This document shows positions 8,197-16,152 of a DNA stretch of 30,755 nucleotides, in pieces (within the stretch, counting starts at the first letter, position 1; the number at the start of each line of letters is the position of its first letter). Under the pieces are notes generated by a model, which saw nothing but the letters and a program-made list of their open reading frames with translations, was not told where the DNA came from and did no database searches. The DNA is from JAIXUI01 sp943373175 (GTDB lineage Bacteria > Bacteroidota > Bacteroidia > UBA7662 > JAIXUI01): assembly GCA_943373175.1 (NCBI GenBank), contig CALSBM010000035.1, positions 1 to 30,755 on the forward strand. Direction: 5' to 3'. The translations under genes were made by a program, and so were the position numbers.

Positions 8197-8763
8197 ATGT
8201 CTGCCACCCCACTTTCTGATGTTGATCAGGAAATACTCCTTCTTAGCAGGGAAGAGCGAACTCGTGAAGCAGGGTTTCGTCTTTTGATGAAAACCTATCA
8301 GCGCAGGCTCTACTGGCACATCCGTAAAATGCTAATTGACCACGATGATACCGACGATGTGCTTCAACAAACCTTTATAAAAGCATGGAATGCGCTTCCT
8401 GCCTTTCGTGGTGAAGCAGCGCTCTATACTTGGCTATACCGAATAGCAAGCAACAACGCCCTCACCTTTCTTAACAAGAAAAAAAGAGTGCTTTTTATCT
8501 CAATTCACGACATCACGTCAGAGCTTGAGAACAAAATAGCACAAAACACTACTTTTTCATCAGACCATATCGAACGTAAGCTGCAACTCGCCATTCTTAA
8601 ACTGCCGGACAAACAACGGCTGGTCTTCAACATGAAATACTTTGAAGACATCACTTACGAGGATATGTCTGAAATCCTTGGCACCTCCGTGGGTGCCTTG
8701 AAAGCCTCTTACCACCATGCCGTAAAAAAGCTGGAAAAATTTCTTGAAATGCCTTTAAACTAA
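8197..8763 (+). CDS. ECF-type RNA polymerase sigma factor
   Basis: The 188-residue protein has the two-domain ECF layout. Sigma-2 spans residues 25-97: the DDTDDVLQQTFIKAWNALPAF segment matches region 2.2, and TWLYRIASNNALTFLNKKKR matches regions 2.3-2.4. A linker follows at 98-130. Sigma-4 spans 131-182, with LPDKQRLVFNMKYFED and a helix-turn-helix YEDMSEILGTSVGALKASYHHA for -35 recognition. Two small envelope genes follow immediately (27 and 3 bases apart). This matches a common Bacteroidota operon in which the sigma factor, a membrane-anchored partner and a CpxP/Spy-like protein respond to envelope conditions. Confidence 0.94.
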   Translation: MSATPLSDVDQEILLLSREERTREAGFRLLMKTYQRRLYWHIRKMLIDHDDTDDVLQQTFIKAWNALPAFRGEAALYTWLYRIASNNALTFLNKKKRVLFISIHDITSELENKIAQNTTFSSDHIERKLQLAILKLPDKQRLVFNMKYFEDITYEDMSEILGTSVGALKASYHHAVKKLEKFLEMPLN

Positions 8764-8789
8764 TTCAATTGAATCACCATCTACTTAAC

Positions 8790-9206
8790 ATGAAACCTGC
8801 TCACCAACCTCCTTTCAATCTTCCCTTTTCGGATCCGGCTTACGGTTATTTCGAAGGTATGGAAGACCGGACTATGCGCCGAATTAGAGGAGCAGAGACT
8901 AGTAAAGCCCGTCCTTTCTCCCGTTTTACCACAAAACATTGGGGGATATCGGGTCTATCTTTCGCCTCGTTGATTTTTGCTTTCTGGTTTTTTCAACCTC
9001 GTGCTTCAATAGTATCCCTCGATCAGGTAAATGAACTAGAATTGGTTCAATTCCTCAGTCAAAATGCCGATGTGAACGAACTTGCCAGTTACAACCCACA
9101 ACTTATTCACCCAGCCATGTTGCCGGAAAGTTTAACCGCTCCAACTGATAGTGAACTGGATGAATTGTTAGATGCTTCAACCTACGATCAAATTCAAGAG
9201 CTTTAA
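8790..9206 (+). CDS. Single-pass membrane protein in sigma-factor operon, possible anti-sigma factor
   Basis: I chose ATG 8790 (138 residues); a TTG at 8769 would add seven residues. Residues 1-50 are cytoplasmic-like with several basic residues (RTMRRIRG), residues 51-69 form one hydrophobic helix, and residues 70-138 form an acidic outer domain ending in DSELDELLDASTYDQIQEL. There is no zinc-binding HxxxCxxC anti-sigma motif. The place directly after an ECF sigma gene and the N-in topology are what an anti-sigma factor would have, but the identity is inferred. The next gene starts three bases after the stop. Confidence 0.7.
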   Translation: MKPAHQPPFNLPFSDPAYGYFEGMEDRTMRRIRGAETSKARPFSRFTTKHWGISGLSFASLIFAFWFFQPRASIVSLDQVNELELVQFLSQNADVNELASYNPQLIHPAMLPESLTAPTDSELDELLDASTYDQIQEL

Positions 9207-9208
9207 TC

Positions 9209-9655
9209 ATGAACAAGTACCTTTTTCTACTACTGTTTTTTCTTTCAACTTTCTTTCAAAGCCAAGCGCAGGGGGAGAGAAAATTAGAAATGTTAGAATC
9301 TGCACGAGTGGGATTTATCACTCGGCAAATAGGGCTTACTCCTGCTGAAGCTGAGAAATTCTGGCCTGTTTTCAATCGTTTTGATGCTGAAAAGCGGAGT
9401 TTAAGAAAGCGTTTTCAAGCAGAATTGCTACAGGCTCGAGCCGATTTCGAATCGATGTCGGATAAGGAAGTGGAAGAACTTATTGAAAATACTCTGAAGT
9501 TTCGTCAGGCAGAAGTTGAAATAGAGCGTAAGGCAGTAGCAGAATACAAGAAACTTCTTCCCATTCGAAAAGTGGCACTTCTCCTTAAAGCAGAAAAAGA
9601 ATTCCAACGTGAGATTCTTAAAAATCTTAAGAAACGTCGTTTTGAAGAGGAATAA
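9209..9655 (+). CDS. CpxP/Spy-like periplasmic protein
   Basis: The 148-residue protein has a clean signal peptide (residues 1-20, cut after SQA) and an otherwise all-helical, highly charged body. The segment LTPAEAEKFWPVFNRFD at about 43-59 corresponds to the LTPEQ...-type motif of the Spy/CpxP/LTXXQ group and of Bacteroidota proteins annotated as periplasmic heavy-metal sensors. Such proteins act as stress sensors or chaperones of the periplasm. It is the third gene of the sigma operon and may be sensor, target or both. Confidence 0.8.
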   Translation: MNKYLFLLLFFLSTFFQSQAQGERKLEMLESARVGFITRQIGLTPAEAEKFWPVFNRFDAEKRSLRKRFQAELLQARADFESMSDKEVEELIENTLKFRQAEVEIERKAVAEYKKLLPIRKVALLLKAEKEFQREILKNLKKRRFEEE

Positions 9656-9735
9656 CTATTAAGGTTATTTTTCGAAATTCTATTCGTACTGGTGTTAGTT
9701 CGTCTCGCATTGAGACAGAAAGACAGAAACTTACG

Positions 9736-9751
9736 CAGTTTCTCGAAACTG
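9736..9751. promoter_or_regulatory. Short perfect inverted repeat upstream of the aminotransferase gene
   Basis: CAGTTTC and GAAACTG are perfect 7-base complements separated by two bases, 43 bases before the GTG start of the class III aminotransferase gene and 80 bases after the CpxP-like stop. It could be an operator or a small RNA hairpin. A chance dyad of this size is also quite possible. The rest of the 139-base gap shows only a short AGACAGAA direct duplication. Confidence 0.25.
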
Positions 9752-9794
9752 AAGAGAAGCCTTTATCAATCCATGTCCGTTCTATCTTCGCACC

Positions 9795-10982
9795 GTGAAT
9801 CAACGAACCCTTTTTTTACGACACCTCGCTCAGACATCTCCTGAACCTTTGATGTTAGAGATAGAACGAGCGGAAGGGGTTTACTTATACGGTTTCGAGG
9901 GCGAAAGATGGCTTGATTTAATTTCCGGTATTGCAGTTTCCAGTATCGGACACCGCCATCTTGCGGTGCTAAGAAGGATAAAGGAGCAATCGGAACGCTA
10001 CTTCCACACGATGGTTTACGGTGAGTTAGTGTTGAGTCCTCAAGTTGAACTGGCGACCCGGTTAGTGCAGCACCTTCCACGTAATCTCAATTCGGTATAT
10101 CTCTGTAATTCTGGAACTGAGGCTACCGAGGGCGCAATGAAACTCGCGAAAAGGGTAACCGGAAGGCCGAATTTCATTTCGTTTGAAAATGCTTACCACG
10201 GTTCGTCCCAAGGTGCGTTGAGTTTGATGGGCAACGAGTATTTCAAGTCGGCTTATGGACCACTTTTGCCAGGCGTTCGTACGTTGAGGTACAACCATAC
10301 TGCAGACCTTCAGTACATCAACGAGCAAACTGCAGCGGTATTTGTTGAGCCGGTTCAATCGGAAGCCGGATACCGTCCGCCCTGCATGAATTGGATGAAA
10401 GCTTTAGAAGCGCGCTGCCGAGAAGTTGGTGCGTTGCTCGTGGTGGATGAAGTACAAACCGGTTTCGGAAGAACTGGACGCTGGTTCGGATTTCAGCATT
10501 ACGGCCTCACGCCCGACATTATCACCTTAGCCAAAGGGATGGGAGGTGGTTTGCCAATTGGAGCATTAGTGGCATCTAAAGAATTAATGAGTCATTTTAC
10601 TCATCATCCAGTACTCGGACATATCACCACTTTTGGAGGCAATCCTTTAAGTGCAGCAGCCGCATTGGGTGTGTTAGATGTGCTGGAAAACATGAACTTC
10701 GATGAGTTAGAAAAGCTGGCGACTCCGTTTTACGAGGTTAAACACCCGCTTCTGCGCGGCATTAGCGGGAAAGGGTTGATGATTGCTTGGGTGTTCGATA
10801 GTTTTGATATCGTCAAACAGATTATCAAGTATTGCTTGAACCACGGCCTGCTTACCGATTGGTTTCTCTTCAATTCCAACTCACTTCGTATTTGTCCGCC
10901 GTTAACCATTACACCTGACGAAGTGCAGTATGCAATTCAGCTATTAGAATCGGCTATGGACGCTGTAATATGCGAACGATAA
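9795..10982 (+). CDS. Class III PLP-dependent aminotransferase (acetylornithine/ornithine aminotransferase-like)
   Basis: This is a full-length 395-residue fold-type I, class III aminotransferase. It shows the PLP phosphate-binding NSGTEATEGAMKLAK segment (105-119), NAYHGSSQGALS (132-143), VVDEVQTGFGRTGR with D218 facing the PLP ring nitrogen, and the Schiff-base lysine K247 in TLAKGMGGGLPIG. A second FGGNPLSAAAAL segment follows. The start is GTG: an in-frame stop occurs 45 bases upstream with no ATG between. There are no arginine- or lysine-pathway genes beside it, so the amino donor cannot be decided; ornithine, acetylornithine and 4-aminobutyrate types are close relatives. It converges with the transporter gene to its right. 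Confidence 0.92.
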   Translation: MNQRTLFLRHLAQTSPEPLMLEIERAEGVYLYGFEGERWLDLISGIAVSSIGHRHLAVLRRIKEQSERYFHTMVYGELVLSPQVELATRLVQHLPRNLNSVYLCNSGTEATEGAMKLAKRVTGRPNFISFENAYHGSSQGALSLMGNEYFKSAYGPLLPGVRTLRYNHTADLQYINEQTAAVFVEPVQSEAGYRPPCMNWMKALEARCREVGALLVVDEVQTGFGRTGRWFGFQHYGLTPDIITLAKGMGGGLPIGALVASKELMSHFTHHPVLGHITTFGGNPLSAAAALGVLDVLENMNFDELEKLATPFYEVKHPLLRGISGKGLMIAWVFDSFDIVKQIIKYCLNHGLLTDWFLFNSNSLRICPPLTITPDEVQYAIQLLESAMDAVICER

Positions 10983-11042
10983 CGGTTAGATGTTGTAGGT
11001 AGATTTTTTAGAATCAAAGTTTTTAAGAATTCACTACGTAGC

Positions 11043-11864
11043 TTAACTATCTGTTGAATTCGAGGTTTTGTTTGCGAGAAGGGGTTGATTGATGGCTTCG
11101 AAGCGCATTTGGGAGGCGAGATCTTTACCGAGGTATCGCTCGATTAAGTGATGGACTAAATAAATAACTGGGGTCATTACTAAAGCCATAATGAATTTGT
11201 AGAGGTAATTCACTAAGGCGATTGCAAGCACTTGTTTAAAGGACCATCCTGCACCAATGTAAAAAGCAATAAACAGCACTACAAAACTGTCTATAAGCTG
11301 TGAAACTATGGTGGAACCAGTGCTTCTTAACCAGATGAATCTTTCTCCTGTCCAAGCTTTCACTTTATGAAAAACTGCCACATCCACTAACTGCCCAAAA
11401 AGAAAGGCTACAAGGCTGCCAATAATTATCCATAAACCCTGTCCGAAAATCTGACTATAGGCATTCTGCATGTCTAAATTTCCTTCGGTTGTGGCTTTTG
11501 ATTTCCAGAAATCTGCCGGTTCTGTGTGAATGGCAGCAAGCACCATTATAAACGCATAGCTGATAAGAATAACTGCCATCCAAGAGAAAAATCGAACTCC
11601 TTTTTCACCGAAGTATTCGTTAATCAAGTCGGTCATAACAAAGACGACAGGCCAAAGTAATACGCCGGCAGTCATGTTGAATGAGAGCTCTGTGATACCA
11701 AAGAATGCCATTTTCATGGGTCGAATGCCAAGGGTAGCCTCCGCTGAGAAGATTTTCACCCCAATAAACTCTGCAACCAAGGCATTGGCGATAAAGAAAG
11801 CCCCTAAAACAAGAAAAAGCCTGACCTTTTTAGGATGCCAGGCTTTATGTTCACTCAGATTCAT
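11043..11864 (-). CDS. yhhQ: Queuosine precursor transporter (YhhQ/VUT family)
   Basis: The 273-residue membrane protein has six or seven helices and the YhhQ/DUF165 signature: LLWPVVFVMTDLINEYFGEKG near 94-114, then SLVAFLFGQLVDVAVFHKVK, TGERFIWLRSTGSTIVSQLIDSFVV and the terminal VMTPVIYLVHHLIERYLG. YhhQ imports preQ0/preQ1 for the tRNA base queuosine. It lies nine bases after dnaJ on the same strand and is probably read from the grpE-dnaJ transcript, although no functional link to chaperones is obvious. Confidence 0.92.
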   Translation of the reverse strand: MNLSEHKAWHPKKVRLFLVLGAFFIANALVAEFIGVKIFSAEATLGIRPMKMAFFGITELSFNMTAGVLLWPVVFVMTDLINEYFGEKGVRFFSWMAVILISYAFIMVLAAIHTEPADFWKSKATTEGNLDMQNAYSQIFGQGLWIIIGSLVAFLFGQLVDVAVFHKVKAWTGERFIWLRSTGSTIVSQLIDSFVVLFIAFYIGAGWSFKQVLAIALVNYLYKFIMALVMTPVIYLVHHLIERYLGKDLASQMRFEAINQPLLANKTSNSTDS

Positions 11865-11872
11865 TTTGCAAG

Positions 11873-13030
11873 TTAAGCACCATGAAGCATGTCTTTCATT
11901 CTTTCAAAGAACCCTTTGCCTTTATGTTCGTGACCAGGTTTAAAGCCTGGCATTTCTTTCATTCTATCAATTAAGGCTTGTTCTTCCTTGTTGATTTTTT
12001 CAGGAACATAGATGTTGATATGAATAATAAGGTCGCCCTTGCCATAGCTGTTAATGGAGGGTAATCCTTTTCCTTTGAGGCGCAGCAGTTTACCCGGTTG
12101 AGTTCCGGGTTCTATTTTGATTCTTGCTTTCCCATCAATGGTTGGAACTTCAACTGAACTTCCTTCTACAGCTTCGGGATAAGAGACAAGTAAATCAAAA
12201 ATGAGGTTCTGTCCGTCTCGTTTGAGGTCTTCGTGTTCTTCCTCTTCAATTTGTACGATAAGGTCACCATTAACACCACCGCGAGGGGCGGCATGACCTT
12301 TACCTGCGACACTCAATTGCATGTCGTGCGATACACCGGCAGGAATGTTTAGGCTGATGGTTTCTTCACCCTGAATTCTCCCTTCGCCTGAACAGCTATC
12401 GCATCGGTTGGTGATGGTTCTCCCTTCGCCCTGGCAAGTGGGGCAAGTAGAAGTGGTGGCCATTTGGCCCAGAATGGTTTGCTGAACTCTTCTTACAGAT
12501 CCAGCACCGTTACACGTTTTACAAGTGATGAACGAATTGCTGTCTTTTGCTCCAGTGCTATTGCATCGATCGCAAGGCACATACTTTTTAACCTTTATTT
12601 TTTTCTCAACGCCTTTAGCAATGTCTTCTAGGTTCAGTTTTACTTTAACCCGGATGTTGGCACCTTTTTGAACGGCACGTCTTCCACCACCGCCCCTTTG
12701 GCCACCACCGAAGAAATCGCCAAATGGGCTTCCTTCACCGAATATATCGCCAAACTGACTGAAAATATCGTCCATGGTGAAACCGCCACCACCACCGAAT
12801 CCTCCTGGCGCATTATGGCCAAAACGGTCAAATTGAGCACGTTTATCGGCATTGCTCAAGACTTCATACGCTTCAGCAGCTTCTTTAAACTTTTCTTCGG
12901 CTTCTTTATCACCCGGATTTTTATCGGGGTGATACTTTATGGCCATTTTACGATAAGCCTTTTTGATTTCGTCCTCAGAAGCGTTTTTCGCTACACCGAG
13001 AACTTCGTAATAATCCCTTTTCTGGCTCAT
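11873..13030 (-). CDS. dnaJ: Chaperone DnaJ
   Basis: This is a full-length 385-residue type I J-protein. It has a J-domain with HPD at 34-36, a Gly/Phe-rich linker at about 75-118, and four zinc-finger repeats (C153/C156, C170/C173, C196/C199, C210/C213, each CxxCxGxG). Two beta-sandwich client-binding domains and a C-terminal dimerisation tail follow. It stimulates DnaK ATPase and delivers clients. It follows grpE by three bases, so the two co-chaperones are one transcription unit; dnaK is not in the window. Confidence 0.98.
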   Translation of the reverse strand: MSQKRDYYEVLGVAKNASEDEIKKAYRKMAIKYHPDKNPGDKEAEEKFKEAAEAYEVLSNADKRAQFDRFGHNAPGGFGGGGGFTMDDIFSQFGDIFGEGSPFGDFFGGGQRGGGGRRAVQKGANIRVKVKLNLEDIAKGVEKKIKVKKYVPCDRCNSTGAKDSNSFITCKTCNGAGSVRRVQQTILGQMATTSTCPTCQGEGRTITNRCDSCSGEGRIQGEETISLNIPAGVSHDMQLSVAGKGHAAPRGGVNGDLIVQIEEEEHEDLKRDGQNLIFDLLVSYPEAVEGSSVEVPTIDGKARIKIEPGTQPGKLLRLKGKGLPSINSYGKGDLIIHINIYVPEKINKEEQALIDRMKEMPGFKPGHEHKGKGFFERMKDMLHGA

Positions 13031-13033
13031 GGT

Positions 13034-13639
13034 TTAAACTCCCACTATCACTTTTGAGAAGCGAATAACGCTTTCTTTAAGACGGTATCCTTTTTCAACT
13101 TCAAAAAGAACTTTGTTTTTATCATCATCGGCAGGTGCAGGCATTTTACTTATTGCCTCATGAAGATCAATATCGAACGGTTCTCCAACAGCAAGGATTG
13201 GTTCAAGCCCTTGTTTTGATAGAATTCCGTTAAACTTGGTATGCACTAAGCGAACGCCTTCCGCAAATGCTTCCAGTTCGGGTTTATCCTGAGCTGAGCT
13301 GAGGGCACGTTCTAAGTCATCAAGAACCGGTAGCAGTTCAATGATGATGTTTCTCGAGGCAGTGCTAATGAGCTCCAACCGTTCGCGAGCCATACGCCGT
13401 TTAGAGTTTTCGAACTCTGAAAAGGTGCGTAAGAGTTTATCATTAAGTTCAGATACTTCATCACGCAACTTATCAACTTCAGAACGCTCAATCGTTTCGG
13501 TATCATTGGCAGAAGAGTCCGCCATATTGTCGTCAGCCGTCATGGGAACTTCTTCTTGTTCCTGGTCTTTCATTGGTGTTTCGTCCTTTGATTGCATATT
13601 ATCGCGCTTTCTGTTCCAGAATTTCAAGTTTCCTGCCAT
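13034..13639 (-). CDS. grpE: GrpE, nucleotide exchange factor of DnaK
   Basis: The 201-residue protein starts with an acidic, disordered tail (about 16-55). A long coiled-coil dimer helix follows (about 55-100, with DKLRDEVSELNDKLLRTFSEFENSKRR-type heptads), then a four-helix region and the C-terminal beta wing (VGEPFDIDLHEAISKMPA, VEKGYRLKESVIRFSKVIVG). The first ATG at 13639 gives a basic N-terminal extension. A second in-frame ATG at 13597 would give a tail more typical of the family, and the first cannot be proven. It is the first gene of the grpE-dnaJ-yhhQ unit. Confidence 0.97.
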   Translation of the reverse strand: MAGNLKFWNRKRDNMQSKDETPMKDQEQEEVPMTADDNMADSSANDTETIERSEVDKLRDEVSELNDKLLRTFSEFENSKRRMARERLELISTASRNIIIELLPVLDDLERALSSAQDKPELEAFAEGVRLVHTKFNGILSKQGLEPILAVGEPFDIDLHEAISKMPAPADDDKNKVLFEVEKGYRLKESVIRFSKVIVGV

Positions 13640-13686
13640 TGCTACAAAGGTGACAAATCGTCAGCCAATGCGGGTGTAGTTACAAT

Positions 13687-13712
13687 AAAAAAAGCCGCAC
13701 AAAGCGGCTTTT
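13687..13712 (-). terminator. Rho-independent terminator after tRNA-Ala
   Basis: The minus strand reads AAAGCCGC, a short loop, GCGGCTTT and a run of seven T. The 8-base-pair GC-rich stem plus U tract begins three bases after the tRNA discriminator base, and ends about 50 bases before the grpE start, isolating the tRNA from the heat-shock operon. Confidence 0.85.
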
Positions 13713-13714
13713 AG

Positions 13715-13788
<74 letters not shown>

Positions 13789-13800
13789 GAATGGTGGGTG

Positions 13801-13831
13801 CAAATATGGACTTCATGTAAAGAAAATACAA
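13801..13831 (-). promoter_or_regulatory. Putative Bacteroidota-type promoter of tRNA-Ala
   Basis: On the minus strand TTG (13831-13829) is followed after 20 bases by CATATTTG (13808-13801). This fits the Bacteroidota housekeeping pattern TTG-N19-21-TAnnTTTG with one mismatch. The box ends 12 bases before the mature tRNA 5' end, a natural distance for a short leader. Confidence 0.55.
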
Positions 13832-13897
13832 GCAGAAAAGGAAGTTTTTTGCTTCCTGAAATAGCTTTCTGGTAGTTAATTAGGGCGAGACCTAACG

Positions 13898-13918
13898 AAA
13901 AAGGGGCCCGGAGGCCCC
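13898..13918 (-). terminator. Rho-independent terminator after gltA
   Basis: The minus strand reads GGGGCC, loop TCCG, GGCCCC and then five T. It begins about 20 bases after the citrate synthase stop. A second, weaker hairpin (AGGAAG/CTTCCT, 13839-13857) with a short T run lies between it and the tRNA promoter. Confidence 0.85.
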
Positions 13919-13937
13919 AGAAAAAATCGGTTGGAGG

Positions 13938-15224
13938 TTATCGTTTCGCAATGGAAACATATTCTCTAAGAGGCTCTCCAATGTACAATTGGCGTGGCCT
14001 GCCAATAGGTTCATTGGCTTCTCGCATTTCTTTCCATTGTGCAATCCATCCCGGAAGACGACCTAATGCGAACATAACGGTGAACATATTGGTAGGTATT
14101 CCAATCGCACGGTAAATGATTCCGGAGTAAAAGTCCACATTGGGATATAGTTTACGCTCGATGAAATAGGGGTCGTTCAAAGCGGCTTCTTCCAGTTCTT
14201 TGGCAATATCTAACACTTCATCGTGGATACCGAGCTTGTTAAGCACTGAATCACATGCTTGTTTAATGATTTTTGCACGAGGGTCAAAGTTTTTATAAAC
14301 GCGGTGACCAAAGCCCATAAGGCGGAAGTTATCGTTCTTATCCTTTGCTTTCTCTATGTACTTTTTAGTATTTCCACCGTCGGCTTTGATTAGCTCCAAC
14401 ATTTCGATTACCTCTTGGTTAGCACCTCCATGAAGTGGCCCCCAAAGAGCGGCAATACCGGAAGCTACTGCTGAATAGATGTTGGCTTTCGAAGAACCAA
14501 CAATTCTTACGGTAGAAGCTGAACAGTTTTGCTCATGGTCGGCATGAAGTATTAGCAACTTGTTCAAGGCGTTCACAACAACTGGATCTGTTTGATAATC
14601 TTCAGTACGCATTCCGAACATCATGTTCAAGAAGTTGGAAACGTAATCGAGCTTGTTGTTGGGATACATATAAGGATGCCCCATAGACTTCTTATAGGTC
14701 CAAGCTGCAATGGTAGCCGTTTTAGCTATAAGCCGGTGAATGGTGCGGTCAACATCCTCGGTTTTACGGTTTGGATTGAGGGAGTTGGGATAGAAGGAAG
14801 AAAGGGAAGAAACTACTGCAAGAAGAACACCCATAGGATGAACATCGGATGGATAAGCGTCTAAGAACTTTTTGATGTTCTCATGAACCAACGTTCTACG
14901 AGTGATGGAATTGTTAAATGCTTCTAATTGAGATTCGGTAGGTAATTCACCATAAATCAACAGATAACTGACTTCCATGAAGCTAGAATGCTCAGCGAGT
15001 TGTTCGATGGCATAGCCACGATAACGAAGAATTCCAGTTTCACCATCGATAAAGGTGATGGCACTTTTGGTAGCACCGGTATTTTTGTACCCAACATCCA
15101 ACGTTATGAGACCTGTATCATCACGTAATTTGGAAATGTCGAGGGCTACCTCGTTTTCAGTGCCTACCAGAATAGGTATCTGATAGATTTTGTCGCCGTA
15201 TTTTAGTTCCGCGAATTGGGACAT
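13938..15224 (-). CDS. gltA: Citrate synthase
   Basis: This is a full-length 428-residue type II (long, hexameric-like) citrate synthase, the entry enzyme of the TCA cycle joining acetyl-CoA and oxaloacetate. Visible active-site elements are HADHEQNCSAS (H227, H230), WGPLHGGAN with H265, GFGHRVYKNFDPRA with H307, and NVDFYSG with D364. An N-terminal beta domain (residues 1-60) is typical of the long form. It is monocistronic, with a strong terminator immediately downstream. The upstream gap of about 75 bases has a TAATATTG box but no well-placed partner, so I do not call its promoter. Confidence 0.98.
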   Translation of the reverse strand: MSQFAELKYGDKIYQIPILVGTENEVALDISKLRDDTGLITLDVGYKNTGATKSAITFIDGETGILRYRGYAIEQLAEHSSFMEVSYLLIYGELPTESQLEAFNNSITRRTLVHENIKKFLDAYPSDVHPMGVLLAVVSSLSSFYPNSLNPNRKTEDVDRTIHRLIAKTATIAAWTYKKSMGHPYMYPNNKLDYVSNFLNMMFGMRTEDYQTDPVVVNALNKLLILHADHEQNCSASTVRIVGSSKANIYSAVASGIAALWGPLHGGANQEVIEMLELIKADGGNTKKYIEKAKDKNDNFRLMGFGHRVYKNFDPRAKIIKQACDSVLNKLGIHDEVLDIAKELEEAALNDPYFIERKLYPNVDFYSGIIYRAIGIPTNMFTVMFALGRLPGWIAQWKEMREANEPIGRPRQLYIGEPLREYVSIAKR

Positions 15225-15296
15225 ATAGTGGGGGTTAAATCGTCTCGTACAGAATCAGTACTTTAGGCTAACAATATTACCGTTCTAAAGTTCTGT

Positions 15297-15327
15297 TTGT
15301 AAGGCTACACAAAGTTGATGATTTTTG
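15297..15327 (+). promoter_or_regulatory. Putative promoter of the pterin dehydratase gene
   Basis: TTG (15297-15299) is followed after 20 bases by GATTTTTG (15320-15327), one mismatch from TAnnTTTG. Transcription would start near 15333, leaving about 25 bases before ATG 15359. This is the same spacing as at the tRNA-Ala promoter in this window. Confidence 0.45.
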
Positions 15328-15358
15328 CTCAAGAGGCCATATTTTGCAACCAATCTAT

Positions 15359-15655
15359 ATGGAAAATATTTCAGAACAATTTCTTAAAAAGGAAATGGAA
15401 ACATTGCCAGGCTGGCAATTGGAAGATAATGAGCTGGTATATCAGTTTGAAGGTAGAAGTTTCATTGAAGTTTGGGTGCTGATGTCGCAAATCGCATTCA
15501 AGTCTGAAGAAATGAATCATCATCCTGATTGGAGGAATATTTATAATAAACTTACTATCAGGTTAAAAACGCATGATAGTGATGGTATCACTTCATTAGA
15601 TTTAGAGTTAGCTCGGTTCATTTCTACTCGGGTTAAAGAGCTTTTTAACCGTTAA
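15359..15655 (+). CDS. phhB: 4a-hydroxytetrahydrobiopterin dehydratase (pterin-4a-carbinolamine dehydratase)
   Basis: The 98-residue protein (ATG 15359; an in-frame TTG at 15344 would add five residues) has the PCD fold pattern. The catalytic block is EEMNHHPDW with H54, H55 and W58, followed by YNKLTIRLKTHDSDGIT with H72. It dehydrates the 4a-carbinolamine formed by aromatic amino acid hydroxylases; in bacteria lacking these it may recycle other pterins. No hydroxylase is encoded in the window. The promoter-like boxes upstream favour the ATG start. Confidence 0.93.
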   Translation: MENISEQFLKKEMETLPGWQLEDNELVYQFEGRSFIEVWVLMSQIAFKSEEMNHHPDWRNIYNKLTIRLKTHDSDGITSLDLELARFISTRVKELFNR

Positions 15656-15661
15656 TGAGGT

Positions 15662-16147
15662 ATGAAGCGAATAAGCTGGCAGGTGTTTGTCAGGTTATTT
15701 CTTATGCTTTTTGGTGTCGTTTGGCTAACAGGATTGTTTCTTCCTCGCCAAGATTACCTTTCAATAAGTTGGGTTAACGCGAAAACTGCAGAGAAAATTT
15801 ATACTAAACTAACCGATACCGTTGCACTTCAATATCTATTGCTGGCGCAAAAAAGTGATTCTTTAAGAGAGAAAAAAATAGAAACTAAGTCTATTCTGGA
15901 GATAACAAGTTCGCATCCCTATCAACATTTTGCTTTTGTTATTCATGGGTTTACTTCAACCATAGAGCGTATTGAAGGCGAAATTCAGCTTTCGCCCGAT
16001 GAAGAGGGGATAAAAATGGAATTGCGGTGCCGAGTAAGTGTGTTGAACAATCCATTCAGTAAATGGAAGTATTGGTTGAAGCTAAGTGAATTGAATCAGT
16101 GGCTCGAATCAGTTAAAACAAGGGTGCAAAAAGCACTTCCATCCTAA
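15662..16147 (+). CDS. Membrane-anchored protein of unknown function
   Basis: The 161-residue protein has an uncleaved-looking N-terminal helix (about 9-27) and an outside domain of about 130 residues. The domain begins WVNAKTAEKIYTKLTD, contains the strands FAFVIHGFTS, RIEGEIQLS and IKMELRCRVSV, and ends with a long helix. The helix-strand-strand-helix order is reminiscent of SRPBCC/START-like folds of small Bacteroidota proteins, but no motif confirms this. It starts six bases after the pterin dehydratase stop, so it is probably co-transcribed, and it converges on the OstA-like gene. Confidence 0.7.
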   Translation: MKRISWQVFVRLFLMLFGVVWLTGLFLPRQDYLSISWVNAKTAEKIYTKLTDTVALQYLLLAQKSDSLREKKIETKSILEITSSHPYQHFAFVIHGFTSTIERIEGEIQLSPDEEGIKMELRCRVSVLNNPFSKWKYWLKLSELNQWLESVKTRVQKALPS

Positions 16148-16152
16148 AAAAA

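Noticed and set aside
12668..13057. A 129-codon plus-strand open frame opposite dnaJ/grpE
   Set aside because: It lies wholly antisense to well-conserved dnaJ codons, is Thr/Phe-rich without any domain, and is explained by codon bias of the real gene.
15333..15342. TATTTTG-like box directly before the pterin dehydratase gene as its promoter
   Set aside because: It is one base short of TAnnTTTG and has no TTG at the right distance; the box at 15320-15327 fits better.
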